NCBI GenBank assembly: GCA_039801465.1
Contig: JBDRUT010000006.1
Coordinates: 33,518-97,517, forward strand
Source: JAOABV01 sp039801465
GTDB taxonomy: Bacteria > Hydrothermota > Tepidihabitantia > Tepidihabitantales > CAIPLT01
Direction of reading: 5' to 3'
Length of the DNA stretch: 64,000 nucleotides
The notes under the pieces are model-generated. The model saw only the letters and a program-made list of their open reading frames with translations, was not told the DNA's origin and searched no databases. Of this stretch, positions 52,039 to 60,464 are shown in pieces. The stretch's first letter is position 1, and the number at the start of each line of letters is the position of its first letter. The position numbers were made by a program, and so were the translations under genes.

Positions 52039-52508
52039 ACGATAATCCGACAAGAAGGATATTTTTAGATTTAGATTATTGTATTGGTTGTCGCTCATGT
52101 GAAGCGGCCTGTCGTAGTGCCTTTAATGAAGCCCGGATTCGCTATGGTAATATTTCGGCAACTGTCGATTTGCCACTTGCCTGTCGTCATTGTGAAGAAC
52201 CACTCTGTGCTGCTGCCTGTCCATTTGAAGTATTAAAAGTAACCGAACAAGGATTAGTTTTGCAAGCAAGTTTTCATTGTGTCGGCTGTAAATCTTGTAT
52301 TTTAGCCTGTCCATTTGGTGTGCTGGATAAAAATCTTTTCAATCATGTTTCTCAAAAATGTAATTTATGTACTGACCGGGCTGAAGGACCAAGATGTGTT
52401 GCCAGTTGTGCTTCTGGTGCCTTAAAATTCTTAACTGAAGAAGAAATTAAAAAAACCATCATTGGTCAAAGATTCGTCTCGCGGTCGCCTTTCTGGAGAA
52501 GATTATGA
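52035..52508 (+). CDS. Four-cluster ferredoxin (HycB/HydN-like)
   Basis: The 157-residue protein has sixteen Cys in four groups: CIGCRSCEAAC, CRHCEEPLCAAACP, CVGCKSCILACP and CNLCTDRAEGPRCVASC. These fit four [4Fe-4S] clusters as in the electron-transfer partners of formate dehydrogenases. Its start overlaps the preceding gene by four bases, so the two products probably form one module. The last 40 bases are duplicated downstream. Confidence 0.9.
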   Translation: MNDNPTRRIFLDLDYCIGCRSCEAACRSAFNEARIRYGNISATVDLPLACRHCEEPLCAAACPFEVLKVTEQGLVLQASFHCVGCKSCILACPFGVLDKNLFNHVSQKCNLCTDRAEGPRCVASCASGALKFLTEEEIKKTIIGQRFVSRSPFWRRL

Positions 52509-52583
52509 TAAAACACCTGATACGAAAAGATTATTCTCATGGTCGCCTTTCTGAAGAAGGCTATGATACAACACCTGATAAGA
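52470..52583 (+). repeat. Tandem duplication, period 58 bp, at the ferredoxin gene end
   Basis: Two units, 52470-52525 and 52528-52583, share ggtcgcctttctg, gaagaa/gagaag, tatgata and aacacctgata. The first contains the ferredoxin gene stop, the second fills the spacer before the NuoH-like gene. Confidence 0.88.
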
Positions 52584-52590
52584 CCGGATT

Positions 52591-53514
52591 ATGCATAATA
52601 TTATGAAGATACTTTTCTGGTTCCTAATATTTCCCGGGTTTATCTTTACCGCTATTGTTGGTCTGTTATTAACTTGGGTTGACCGAAAAGTGACTGCTCG
52701 AATTCAATGGCGCGTTGGACCACCGTGGTATCAACCATTTGCTGATTTTTTGAAACTGCTTTCCAAAGAGACTTTAATTCCTGAAGGTGCATCACGCATT
52801 GTATTTCTGATGGCGCCAATTCTTAGTGTCAGTGCAGTTACTGTAGTTGCAGTTATGTTGTTCTATATGAACTTTAATCTCACACAGTCTTTTATTGGTG
52901 ATTTAATCGTCTTAATCTATTTATTGGCAATACCACCATTAGCAACAATTATCGGTGCTTCGGCATCGAAAAATCCATTAAGCGCGGTCGGTGCTTCTCG
53001 AGAAATGACGCTCTATTTTGGCTATGAATTACCATTCATTACCGCAATATTAGTAACGGTTGTCAAAACTGGTGGCCAAATTAAAATTGGCGAAATCGTC
53101 CAATACCAACAGATAAATGGACCGTTATTGTATTCAGTATCAGGAATTATTGCGACAATCATAATGTTATTATGTATTCAAGCGAAACTTGGTTATGTGC
53201 CATTTGATATCGCTGAAGCCGAACAAGAACTGATGGCAGGAGTCTATACAGAATACTCAGGATTTGCTTTGGCATTATTTAAGTTATCCAAGGCAATGAT
53301 GCTATTTATCTTGCCCTGCCTTTTAATCACGCTCTTTTGGGGTGGGTTAGTTTCGGGTTGGGCAATATTCAAATTTCTTCTTTTAGTCGTTCTGATAATT
53401 CTTATCAAAAATACTAATCCCCGTTTGCGTATTGACCAAGCACTAAAATTTTTTTGGTTAGCACTCATGCCTATTGCAATCATCGGTTTAGTATTTGCCT
53501 TTTTGGGACTATGA
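52591..53514 (+). CDS. Group 4 hydrogenase membrane subunit (NuoH/MbhM/EchB-like)
   Basis: The 307-residue protein has about eight membrane helices. LTWVDRKVTARIQWRVGPPW near residue 27 and the quinone-site-like loop LPFITAILVT...FDIAEAEQELMAGVYTEYSGF (residues 205-230) are conserved in complex I NuoH and hydrogenase homologues. It anchors the hydrogenase module and links it to ion pumping. The gene order here (M-J-K-L-H then Mrp subunits) is a rearranged version of archaeal mbh. Confidence 0.93.
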   Translation: MHNIMKILFWFLIFPGFIFTAIVGLLLTWVDRKVTARIQWRVGPPWYQPFADFLKLLSKETLIPEGASRIVFLMAPILSVSAVTVVAVMLFYMNFNLTQSFIGDLIVLIYLLAIPPLATIIGASASKNPLSAVGASREMTLYFGYELPFITAILVTVVKTGGQIKIGEIVQYQQINGPLLYSVSGIIATIIMLLCIQAKLGYVPFDIAEAEQELMAGVYTEYSGFALALFKLSKAMMLFILPCLLITLFWGGLVSGWAIFKFLLLVVLIILIKNTNPRLRIDQALKFFWLALMPIAIIGLVFAFLGL

Positions 53515-53563
53515 TATTAAAAATAAATTGTAATATAAAATTCTATCAGTATTATTGATTATT

Positions 53564-53980
53564 ATGAAAGATTTACGAATCTTAGGACTCAAAAAATCAC
53601 CTTGGGTTTTTCATGTTGCTGCTGCTTCCTGTAATAATTGCGACATAGAGATATTGGCGGCGCTAACTCCCAGGTTTGATGTTGAACGATTCGGCATTGT
53701 CTTAGTCGGTTCACCTCGACACGCTGATGCATTGTTAGTGAGTGGCGTTATAAACCGCAAGACTTTACCCCGGATAATTCGAGTCTATGAACAGACACCA
53801 AAACCTTGTTTAGTTATTGGAGTTGGAACTTGCAGTTGTGATACCCATATGTTTAAAGATTCCTACAACGTTGTTGGTCCTTATGATAAGCATATTCCAG
53901 TTGATGTCTATATTCCTGGTTGTCCACCAAAACCCGAAGCAATCATTTTAGGTGTTGTCAAAGCGCTGCAGAAATTGTAA
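53564..53980 (+). CDS. Group 4 [NiFe] hydrogenase small subunit (NuoB/MbhJ-like)
   Basis: The 138-residue protein is short like NuoB. The proximal [4Fe-4S] ligands are visible: SCNNCDIEI (two Cys near residue 25), GVGTCSCDTHMF and PGCPPKPEAI. The start at 53564 replaces a TTG-initiated frame three codons longer. It forms the electron entry to the NiFe site of the large subunit encoded downstream. Confidence 0.93.
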   Translation: MKDLRILGLKKSPWVFHVAAASCNNCDIEILAALTPRFDVERFGIVLVGSPRHADALLVSGVINRKTLPRIIRVYEQTPKPCLVIGVGTCSCDTHMFKDSYNVVGPYDKHIPVDVYIPGCPPKPEAIILGVVKALQKL

Positions 53981-53993
53981 GTACATAAAAACG

Positions 53994-54431
53994 ATGTATA
54001 CATTTAGAGATAAATTAATAGAAGAACTTCAAGAGAAATTTCCTGAAGCGAAAATATTCAAACATAACGAGCGACGATTGTACATTACAATGCCTAAAGA
54101 GAAGATTTTTGACATTGCTCAATTCTTGTTTCGAGATAAAGGCTTACGCCTATCAATAGCTACCGGCATTGACACTCGAGATGGTTTTGAAATTCTCTAT
54201 CATTTCTCTTATGATAAAATTGGCACCTATTTTACAATTAAAACAATTCTACCGAAAGACAATCCTCAAATACAATCATTAGCGCCAATCTATCCGGCAG
54301 CAAATTGGATTGAGCGGGAAATCCACGAACTTTTAGGTATTGAATTTGAAGGGCATCCTAATTTAGTGCCATTACTCACCGCTGAAGATTGGCCTAAAGA
54401 TAAATATCCGCTAAGAAGAGATTATGAGTAA
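53994..54431 (+). CDS. Hydrogenase/NADH dehydrogenase 30-kDa-like subunit (NuoC/MbhK-like)
   Basis: The 145-residue protein matches the NuoC family through LRLSIATGIDTRDGFEILYHF and WIEREIHELLGIEFEGHPN...LRRDYE near the C-terminus. I start at the ATG at 53994. A longer frame begins inside the preceding gene and reads a Cys-rich stretch (MLSKRCRNCKYIKT) that looks like out-of-frame text. The stop overlaps the large-subunit start by eight bases. Confidence 0.9.
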   Translation: MYTFRDKLIEELQEKFPEAKIFKHNERRLYITMPKEKIFDIAQFLFRDKGLRLSIATGIDTRDGFEILYHFSYDKIGTYFTIKTILPKDNPQIQSLAPIYPAANWIEREIHELLGIEFEGHPNLVPLLTAEDWPKDKYPLRRDYE

Positions 54432-55602
54432 ACGAATCGTTCCGATTGGTCCGTATCATCCTTTACAAGAAGAACCTGAGTTCTTTAAACTAATTGTCGA
54501 AGGTGAGAAAGTAATCGGGTTAGAAATCAATATCGGTTACAATCACCGAGGTCATGAATTTATCTCACCCAAAATGACTTACGACCAGATTGCATTTTTA
54601 GTCGAAAGGATTTGTGGCATTTGCTCAAATTCGCATCCTCTGGCATTTGTCCAAGCAGTTGAAGACGCGGCAAATATCTCGGTTCCAGAACGAGCGTTGT
54701 ATATTCGGACCATAATTCATGAATTAGAACGGATTCATTCTCATTATCTTTGGTTAGGATTAGCAGGCCATTTTATTGGTTATAATACTGTTTGGATGTG
54801 GGCGTGGCGCTATCGAGAACTAATTTTGGATTTATTTGAGATGATCACCGGCAATCGCAATCATTATGCGATGAATAAAGTCGGCGGTGTCAGGCGTGAT
54901 ATCTTACCTGAACAAGTTCCGGAAATTGAAAAAGCATTGCTTGAAATCGAAAATAAGACAATGATGTTTACTAAAGCCGTGTTAGACGACCCGGTTATTC
55001 ATGCTCGTTTAGAAAATGTCGGTGTTCTTCCTAAACAAGAGGCGATTAACTATGGCGTTGTCGGACCAACAGCAAGAGCATCTGGTGTTGCCATTGATGT
55101 CAGAAAAGATGACCCACATTGTGCTTACGACCGAGTTAATTGGGATATGATTGTTGTCGAAGAAGGTGATGTTTTTGCTAAAGCCAAGGTTCGACTCTTA
55201 GAATGTTTTGAGTCAATTAAAATTATTCGGCAATGTCTTAAACAAATGCCCCAAGGACCAATTGAAAATCGTGTAGAGGAGATTGCGCCGGGCGAAGGTA
55301 TTGGTCGAGCGGAAGCACCACGAGGCGAAGTTTTCCATTATATTCGAAGTAACGGAACAAATAGTCCGATAAGACATAAAATCCGTGCACCCAGTTATAT
55401 GAATATCGTATCGAATGAAGTTGCCGTAAAAGGTTACTCCATTGCTGATGCTGCAATCTGTTTAGCCGCAGTTGACCCTTGTTATTGTTGCACGGAACGG
55501 ATGATTGCCTTGGAAAATGGTAAAGTCAGATATACGGGTAAAGAATTATTAGAATTATCTTGGCAAAAAACTGCCTCGATCAGGTCACGATATCGTCGTT
55601 AA
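54424..55602 (+). CDS. Group 4 [NiFe] hydrogenase large subunit (MbhL/EchE-like)
   Basis: The 392-residue protein keeps both pairs of Ni ligands: RICGICSNSH (residues 60-69) and DPCYCCTER (near residue 352). It is therefore a true hydrogenase, not a complex I or Mbx-type subunit that lost them. NuoD-like sequence surrounds them (NIGYNHRGHEF, GPTARASGV, PRGEVFHYI). There is no long C-terminal maturation peptide after the second motif: about 30 residues follow the last Cys, as in several group 4 enzymes. It should catalyse proton reduction or H2 oxidation at the cytoplasmic side. Confidence 0.95.
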   Translation: MSKRIVPIGPYHPLQEEPEFFKLIVEGEKVIGLEINIGYNHRGHEFISPKMTYDQIAFLVERICGICSNSHPLAFVQAVEDAANISVPERALYIRTIIHELERIHSHYLWLGLAGHFIGYNTVWMWAWRYRELILDLFEMITGNRNHYAMNKVGGVRRDILPEQVPEIEKALLEIENKTMMFTKAVLDDPVIHARLENVGVLPKQEAINYGVVGPTARASGVAIDVRKDDPHCAYDRVNWDMIVVEEGDVFAKAKVRLLECFESIKIIRQCLKQMPQGPIENRVEEIAPGEGIGRAEAPRGEVFHYIRSNGTNSPIRHKIRAPSYMNIVSNEVAVKGYSIADAAICLAAVDPCYCCTERMIALENGKVRYTGKELLELSWQKTASIRSRYRR

Positions 55603-55603
55603 A

Positions 55604-57217
55604 ATGAATGCGTTAGTTCTATTATCAATCGTCTTAATTCTTGCTGGTATCTTTGGATTCATTATCTCGCGCCTGCGCAATGAATTCAACTTTTTAGGTA
55701 CTTGCCTTAATTTATATTATGCAACCTATCTTTTTATTGTCACCCGAAAGACCGAAGTCTTATCCCATAGACTCTTTACTCTCAGAAATATTAATTTTGG
55801 ATTTTATTTAGACCAATTTAGTAGCATCATTATTTTAAGTGTCGCGCTAATTGGATTTATGATTCTTCTGTATTCACTTCGGTCAATGCGAAATTATCGA
55901 CATCTTAACATATACTATCTCTTCTTATTAATAACATTATCTATCGGAAATAGCATGATTTTGGCTAATAATCTGATATTTTTACTTTTAATTTCAGTTA
56001 TTTCGTTACTTGTTCTTTATATCTTTATTCTGATAACTACTGGTCAGGAAGACAAAGAAACAATTAAATTATCTACGATTACTAATCCGATGTTTTTAAT
56101 CGTAGGATTATCTAATGCTTTAATCCTTGCTGGCATATTAATCCTTTTATTTTCTAATGGTATAACATCTATCATCTCTGAACCAAGATTAATTGCTAAC
56201 ACACCAATATTAATAACTTCTTTTCTGGTAATTCTAATTGGCATTATTGGCAAAATTGGAATAATTCCATTACATTCTTGGACGCTAAAAATAGTTAAAT
56301 CACCGATTACAATAATGACCTTTATTCCGATGGTTATTGATAAAATTGTCGGTATCTATCTTCTTTTCCGAATATCCTATTTTATATTTAATATTAGTGA
56401 TACTTATCTAATCCGCCTAACTATTTTATGCTTGGGTGCATTAAGCATTATCTTGGCTTCGTTGGTTGCTACTGTCTCAAGAGATGCTTATCGGTTATTA
56501 ACTTTTGGTTCCATAAGTCAAATTGGCTTTGTCTTTATTGGTATTGGGTCAGCAAATCTATATGGAATTGCTGGCAGTATTTATCATCTAATCAATTATT
56601 TAACATTTCAGCCCTCACTATTATTAGCCACCGGTTCAATTGAGTACTGGATTAAAACAACTCATTTAGAAAACTTTCAAGGCATTGGGGCCAAACTACC
56701 AATAACATACTCAATTATTTTGCTGACATCATTGGCTTGTATGGGAATTCCACCATTGAACGGTTTCTTTTCTAAATGGTGGCTGCTTGAAGGAATTTCC
56801 AGGATGAAGATGTTTAATACAAATTTTGTCTCAATCATCTTGCTTCTAATATTAATATTTGGTATTATCGTAACACCAATATATCTCTTAAAAATTCTTT
56901 ACTCATTAAAGCAACCTCAACCTGAAAATATCCAGAAATCTTTTCACCATATCCGTGATCCTAACTTTACAATGTTATTTCCACCGGCATTTCTTTCAAT
57001 TCTATGCATTATTTTAGGTGTGTTAGTTATTCCTTTAGTTTGGCGTGTTATCATTATACCCTGTTTAATTAGTACAAAGTTATATACTTACGACACAATA
57101 TCTAATATTAATCCTTTAACTTTCAATTTTATACCGGTTCTGCTTGTCATCTCAATATTAATTGGCATTATCTATTATTATCGGAAACTTTATCCTCAAA
57201 GATTAAGGAGTGTTTGA
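55604..57217 (+). CDS. Mrp/complex-I-type antiporter-like subunit (MbhH/NuoN/MrpD-like)
   Basis: The 537-residue protein has about fourteen membrane helices. The conserved core includes GLSNALILAG, GKIGIIPLHSWTLKIVKSPITIMTF (lysine and histidine of the ion path), STVSRDAYRLLTFGSISQIG-like text and GIPPLNGFFSKWWLLE. It is the main ion-pumping module next to the hydrogenase. It starts one base after the large subunit gene. Confidence 0.92.
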   Translation: MNALVLLSIVLILAGIFGFIISRLRNEFNFLGTCLNLYYATYLFIVTRKTEVLSHRLFTLRNINFGFYLDQFSSIIILSVALIGFMILLYSLRSMRNYRHLNIYYLFLLITLSIGNSMILANNLIFLLLISVISLLVLYIFILITTGQEDKETIKLSTITNPMFLIVGLSNALILAGILILLFSNGITSIISEPRLIANTPILITSFLVILIGIIGKIGIIPLHSWTLKIVKSPITIMTFIPMVIDKIVGIYLLFRISYFIFNISDTYLIRLTILCLGALSIILASLVATVSRDAYRLLTFGSISQIGFVFIGIGSANLYGIAGSIYHLINYLTFQPSLLLATGSIEYWIKTTHLENFQGIGAKLPITYSIILLTSLACMGIPPLNGFFSKWWLLEGISRMKMFNTNFVSIILLLILIFGIIVTPIYLLKILYSLKQPQPENIQKSFHHIRDPNFTMLFPPAFLSILCIILGVLVIPLVWRVIIIPCLISTKLYTYDTISNINPLTFNFIPVLLVISILIGIIYYYRKLYPQRLRSV

Positions 57218-57747
57218 TGATAGAGCTATATTTACTTTCGATTGCGATGTTAGCTGCAGCCATAGTAGCAATTGAAATTAAAGATTTATTAGCTGCGGCA
57301 GTTGCTATGGGTATTGTCGGGTTTTCTGTCGCAATTATGTTTATTTTAGTTCAAGCACCTGATTTGGCAATCGTTCAGATTGTAGTGGAAATTTTAACGG
57401 TTGTCTTTTTTGCTGCGGCGATATTAAAAACAACTCATACCGATACTACAATTGGCAAAGGGATTCAAACTGAAGCCATCTTTCCAGTTATCACATTTTT
57501 TATTTTCGGAACATTATTTATTTTACTAACAATTTATGGAATAAGAGCTTTACCGCCATTCGGTTCTCCAATAATGAAAGTTGCCAGTCATTATATTGAG
57601 TACGGACTGGCTCAAACTGGTGCTTCCAATATTGTTTCCGCAATAATTTTAGATTACCGTGGCTATGATACCTTTGGTGAAGCCGTGGTATTATTTACCT
57701 CGGTCCTGGGTGTCGTAACGATAATGAGAGTTAAAGGAAGAATATGA
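57217..57747 (+). CDS. MbhD/MbhE-like subunit (DUF4040-type, MrpA C-terminal homologue)
   Basis: The 176-residue protein has about five membrane helices. The first 80 residues (KDLLAAAVAMGIVGFSVAIMFILVQAPDLAIVQIVVE region) match DUF4040/MbhD. The C-terminal part (GASNIVSAIILDYRGYDTFGEAVVLFTSVLG) matches MbhE/MrpA's end. In archaeal mbh these are two genes, so this is a fusion. ATG at 57217 is preceded by AAGGAG and overlaps the previous stop (TGATG). Confidence 0.88.
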   Translation: MIELYLLSIAMLAAAIVAIEIKDLLAAAVAMGIVGFSVAIMFILVQAPDLAIVQIVVEILTVVFFAAAILKTTHTDTTIGKGIQTEAIFPVITFFIFGTLFILLTIYGIRALPPFGSPIMKVASHYIEYGLAQTGASNIVSAIILDYRGYDTFGEAVVLFTSVLGVVTIMRVKGRI

Positions 57748-58226
57748 CTAATAATAATATTAACACTAACCAGTCATCTCAAAAGTCCACAGGTAATGGA
57801 ATGACGGTCATTGTCAAAACGATTGCCCGCTTCATTGCCGGCTTTATTTTTCTGTACGGTTGTTATATCATCCTGCATGGCCACCTAACTCCAGGTGGCG
57901 GTTTTGCTGGCGGTGTGATACTTTCTGCTTCATTCATTCTTTTAGTTCTTGCCTTTGGTGCAGTGGAAATTCGAGAAAGGAGCTCTTATTTCTTTGCTTC
58001 CATTTTTGAAAGTATTGGTGGTTTGATGTTTCTTTTTATTGCTTTACTCGGATTACTAACCGGTACCTTTTTCTTTACTAATTTATTAGCTAAAGGAACT
58101 CCTCTTAAAATCTTAAGTGCTGGAATTATACCATTAGCCAATATTGCGATTGGTATTAAAGTCGGTGCTGGTTTACTCAGCATATTTTTAGCATTAGCAG
58201 CAACCCATTATCTGATGAAGGAGTGA
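57744..58226 (+). CDS. Mrp antiporter subunit B-like (MbhF)
   Basis: The 160-residue protein has four to five membrane helices. Diagnostic is LYGCYIILHGHLTPGGGFAGGVILSASFILLVLAFG (residues 38-73), the MrpB (DUF2106/MnhB) signature. The N-terminal 22 residues are polar and Asn-rich and unusual for the family. It overlaps the preceding gene by ATGA. Confidence 0.92.
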   Translation: MTNNNINTNQSSQKSTGNGMTVIVKTIARFIAGFIFLYGCYIILHGHLTPGGGFAGGVILSASFILLVLAFGAVEIRERSSYFFASIFESIGGLMFLFIALLGLLTGTFFFTNLLAKGTPLKILSAGIIPLANIAIGIKVGAGLLSIFLALAATHYLMKE

Positions 58227-58228
58227 AT

Positions 58229-58567
58229 ATGTTTTTATTTATTGCCTGTATTTTACTTATAATCATCGGACTGTATGCAATAATCACAAAACGCAATATC
58301 TTAAAAATTGCAATCGGGTTTTGTATGGCAGAATACGGCATAAATTTATTATTTGCTTTTATCGGATTTAAGAAAAATGCGCTGGCACCAATAATAACTC
58401 AAGTTGACTCAGTCAAAAACTTTGTCGACCCAATTCCCCAGGCATTAGTCTTAACCGCAATTGTTATCGGATTAGGCACAACCGCGGTAATGCTATCACT
58501 GATTATTCGAATCTATGAAAAATATAAAACTTTTGACATTTCCGAAATTCGAAAATTAAGAGGCTAA
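58229..58567 (+). CDS. Mrp antiporter subunit C/NuoK-like (MbhG)
   Basis: The 112-residue protein has three membrane helices. GLYAIITKRNILKIAIGFCMAEYGINLLFA holds the conserved Glu of MrpC/NuoK, and DPIPQALVLTAIVIGLGTTAVML is the C-terminal signature of MrpC. ATG at 58229 is preceded by AAGGAG; a GTG two codons upstream overlaps the previous stop. Confidence 0.92.
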   Translation: MFLFIACILLIIIGLYAIITKRNILKIAIGFCMAEYGINLLFAFIGFKKNALAPIITQVDSVKNFVDPIPQALVLTAIVIGLGTTAVMLSLIIRIYEKYKTFDISEIRKLRG

Positions 58568-58571
58568 AGAG

Positions 58572-59060
58572 ATGTCACAACGGATTGGATTTTTAGTTTT
58601 AGCCTTTATCTTGTGGATAATCTTAACTTGGACCTTTTATCCCCCATCACTTTTGATTGGTTTAATAATTGCGATCATCTCGGCAATTGTCTTTGGTGGT
58701 TATTTTAGTTATCATCCTATTAAAATTCTGCAACCACATCGCTTATTCTGGTTTTTAATCTATATTCCGGTTTTCGCCTGGGAATGCTTTAAGGCAAACT
58801 TAGATGTTGCCTATCGTGTGATTCATCCAGAAAAACCGTTAAAACCAGGGATTGTTAAAGTTAAAACTATTCTTAAGACCGATTTAGCCCGTACTTTGCT
58901 TGCTAATTCAATTACAATGACTCCGGGAACAATGAGTGTTGATATCGTTGACGATACACTTTATATTCATTGGATTTGGATACGCTATGAAGATATGGAA
59001 AAGGCCACTCAAAGTATTGTTGGTCCATTTGAACACTATTTAAAAAGGATTTTTGAATAA
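58572..59060 (+). CDS. Mrp antiporter subunit E-like (MbhA)
   Basis: The 162-residue protein has two N-terminal membrane helices, then the MrpE-type domain VFAWECFKANLDVAYRVIHP and LANSITMTPGTMSVDIVDDTLYIHWI. It starts four bases after the MbhG-like gene. Confidence 0.93.
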   Translation: MSQRIGFLVLAFILWIILTWTFYPPSLLIGLIIAIISAIVFGGYFSYHPIKILQPHRLFWFLIYIPVFAWECFKANLDVAYRVIHPEKPLKPGIVKVKTILKTDLARTLLANSITMTPGTMSVDIVDDTLYIHWIWIRYEDMEKATQSIVGPFEHYLKRIFE

Positions 59061-59080
59061 TGACAAATTTTACTATTAAA

Positions 59081-59113
59081 GCCACAGAATATCTTAAAAG
59101 AACAAATCTGTGG
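59081..59113. repeat. Palindromic GCCACAGA...TCTGTGG element
   Basis: CCACAGA (59082-59088) pairs with TCTGTGG (59107-59113) over an 18-base loop, between the mrpE- and mrpF-like genes. It shares the GCCACAGA arm with the longer element at 32535-32612. Confidence 0.65.
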
Positions 59114-59130
59114 TATACCTATGGAGCAAA

Positions 59131-59385
59131 ATGGAGATATTAATAATTTTATTAGCAGTTGGTGCATTTTTTTGTTTATATCGCGCTTTGCAGGGCCCAA
59201 GCATTTCTGACCGAGTGATTGCTGTTGATATTATGGGTATTATCTTTACTTGTATTACCGCACTGATGGCTTTACGCTATAATATACCTTACTTAATGGA
59301 TATTTCAATCACGATTGCAATATTAAGTTTCCTCGGAACTTTGGCATTAGCCAAATACCTTGAAGGGAGGAGCCTTGATGATTAA
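59131..59385 (+). CDS. Mrp antiporter subunit F-like (MbhB)
   Basis: The 84-residue protein has three membrane helices with the MrpF signature YRALQGPSISDRVIAVDIMG (residues 17-36). ATG at 59131 has GGAG seven bases upstream. A longer frame from 59110 would start inside the palindrome and is unlikely. It overlaps the next gene. Confidence 0.92.
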   Translation: MEILIILLAVGAFFCLYRALQGPSISDRVIAVDIMGIIFTCITALMALRYNIPYLMDISITIAILSFLGTLALAKYLEGRSLDD

Positions 59386-59755
59386 TTTCTGGTCATTGCT
59401 TGGTTGGATTGCAATCATTATCGGCGTAATCTTTGATTTACTAGGATGTCTTGGACTCGTTCGTTTTCCGGATTTATATAATAGGATGCAAGCAGCTACT
59501 AAAGGTGTTACCTTAGGAACCTGTGGATTAATGTTAGGCATATTCTTTTTCAAAGGATTCAGTTCAATGGGTATTAAAGCCTTAGTGTGCGCCTTTTTCA
59601 TTTTAATCACAATGCCGGTTGCTGCTCATGCTTTATCTCGTAGTTCATTATTATTTGGTGTTAAAATGTGGCATAAATCAAAAATGGATAAGTTCGGCCA
59701 AGATAAATTTAATAAAGAATTAATCGCCCAATCACAAGAAGAAGAAAGAGAATGA
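59378..59755 (+). CDS. Mrp antiporter subunit G-like (MbhC)
   Basis: The 125-residue protein has three membrane helices. GVIFDLLGCLGLVRFPDLYNRMQAATKGVTLGTCG is the MrpG signature. GGGAGG precedes ATG 59378, which overlaps the mrpF-like gene by eight bases. The polar C-tail (KMDKFGQDKFNKELIAQSQ) is longer than usual. Confidence 0.92.
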   Translation: MINFWSLLGWIAIIIGVIFDLLGCLGLVRFPDLYNRMQAATKGVTLGTCGLMLGIFFFKGFSSMGIKALVCAFFILITMPVAAHALSRSSLLFGVKMWHKSKMDKFGQDKFNKELIAQSQEEERE

Positions 59756-59791
59756 TCTTTAATAAGATATCTTAATAAATCAGTGTTCATT

Positions 59792-60418
59792 ATGAGAAAA
59801 CCAAAATTAAGAGAACTAGGCGAAGCGCTTCGTGCAATCTTTAAGGGCCCTTATACCGCAAAATTTCCTAAAGCACCTTCAATTCCACCCAAAGGATTTC
59901 GTGGTATTATTGTCTTTAATGAAGAACGATGTATTGGTTGCGGTGCTTGCGTTGAAGTCTGTCCAGCAAATGCCCGGGCTATTGAAGATGATATTATGAA
60001 AAGAGTTCGCAAAGTAATTCACTACCAAGAGAAATGTATCTATTGCGGCCAATGTGTAAATTATTGCACAACTCAAGAAGGAATCAGACATACTCAAGAA
60101 TACGATTTGGCAAAGATTAAAAAGGATAGCTACGAAAATGTAATTGAAAAAGAATTGGTGTTTTGTGAAATTTGCGGTTCAGTCGTTGCGCCTAAAGCCC
60201 AACTTTTGTGGACTGCTCATAAAGTTGGTGAACTTGCATTTGCTAATCCGACTTTATACTTAATTCTATATAAAGATTTAGGAGTTATTCCTGATGAACC
60301 TAATTCTTTGATTTCTGCTACCATTTATTCAACCCTACCCTACCGTTCTCAACACCAACGGATTCTCTGTGTTGACTGTCGCCGCAAATCGTATCTGAAT
60401 GAAATCTGGGGATACTAA
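59792..60418 (+). CDS. Hydrogenase polyferredoxin (NuoI/MbhN-like) with C-terminal zinc-ribbon-like extension
   Basis: The 208-residue protein carries two [4Fe-4S] motifs, CIGCGACVEVCPANARAI (near residue 47) and CIYCGQCVNYCTTQEGI (near residue 83), and bridges the small subunit to ferredoxin. The C-terminal ~100 residues have two further CxxC pairs (FCEICGS, LCVDCRR) not found in plain NuoI but known in MbhN/EchF-like relatives. It is the last gene of the hydrogenase cluster. Confidence 0.9.
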   Translation: MRKPKLRELGEALRAIFKGPYTAKFPKAPSIPPKGFRGIIVFNEERCIGCGACVEVCPANARAIEDDIMKRVRKVIHYQEKCIYCGQCVNYCTTQEGIRHTQEYDLAKIKKDSYENVIEKELVFCEICGSVVAPKAQLLWTAHKVGELAFANPTLYLILYKDLGVIPDEPNSLISATIYSTLPYRSQHQRILCVDCRRKSYLNEIWGY

Positions 60419-60464
60419 ACCTTGTCCCAAATTTAAATAAAACAATTAGATCGTACAATTTTCC

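Noticed and set aside
54424..55602. Complex I NuoD or sulfur-reducing MbsL/MbxL subunit
   Set aside because: Both nickel-binding Cys pairs are present, which NuoD lacks and Mbs/Mbx have lost in part.
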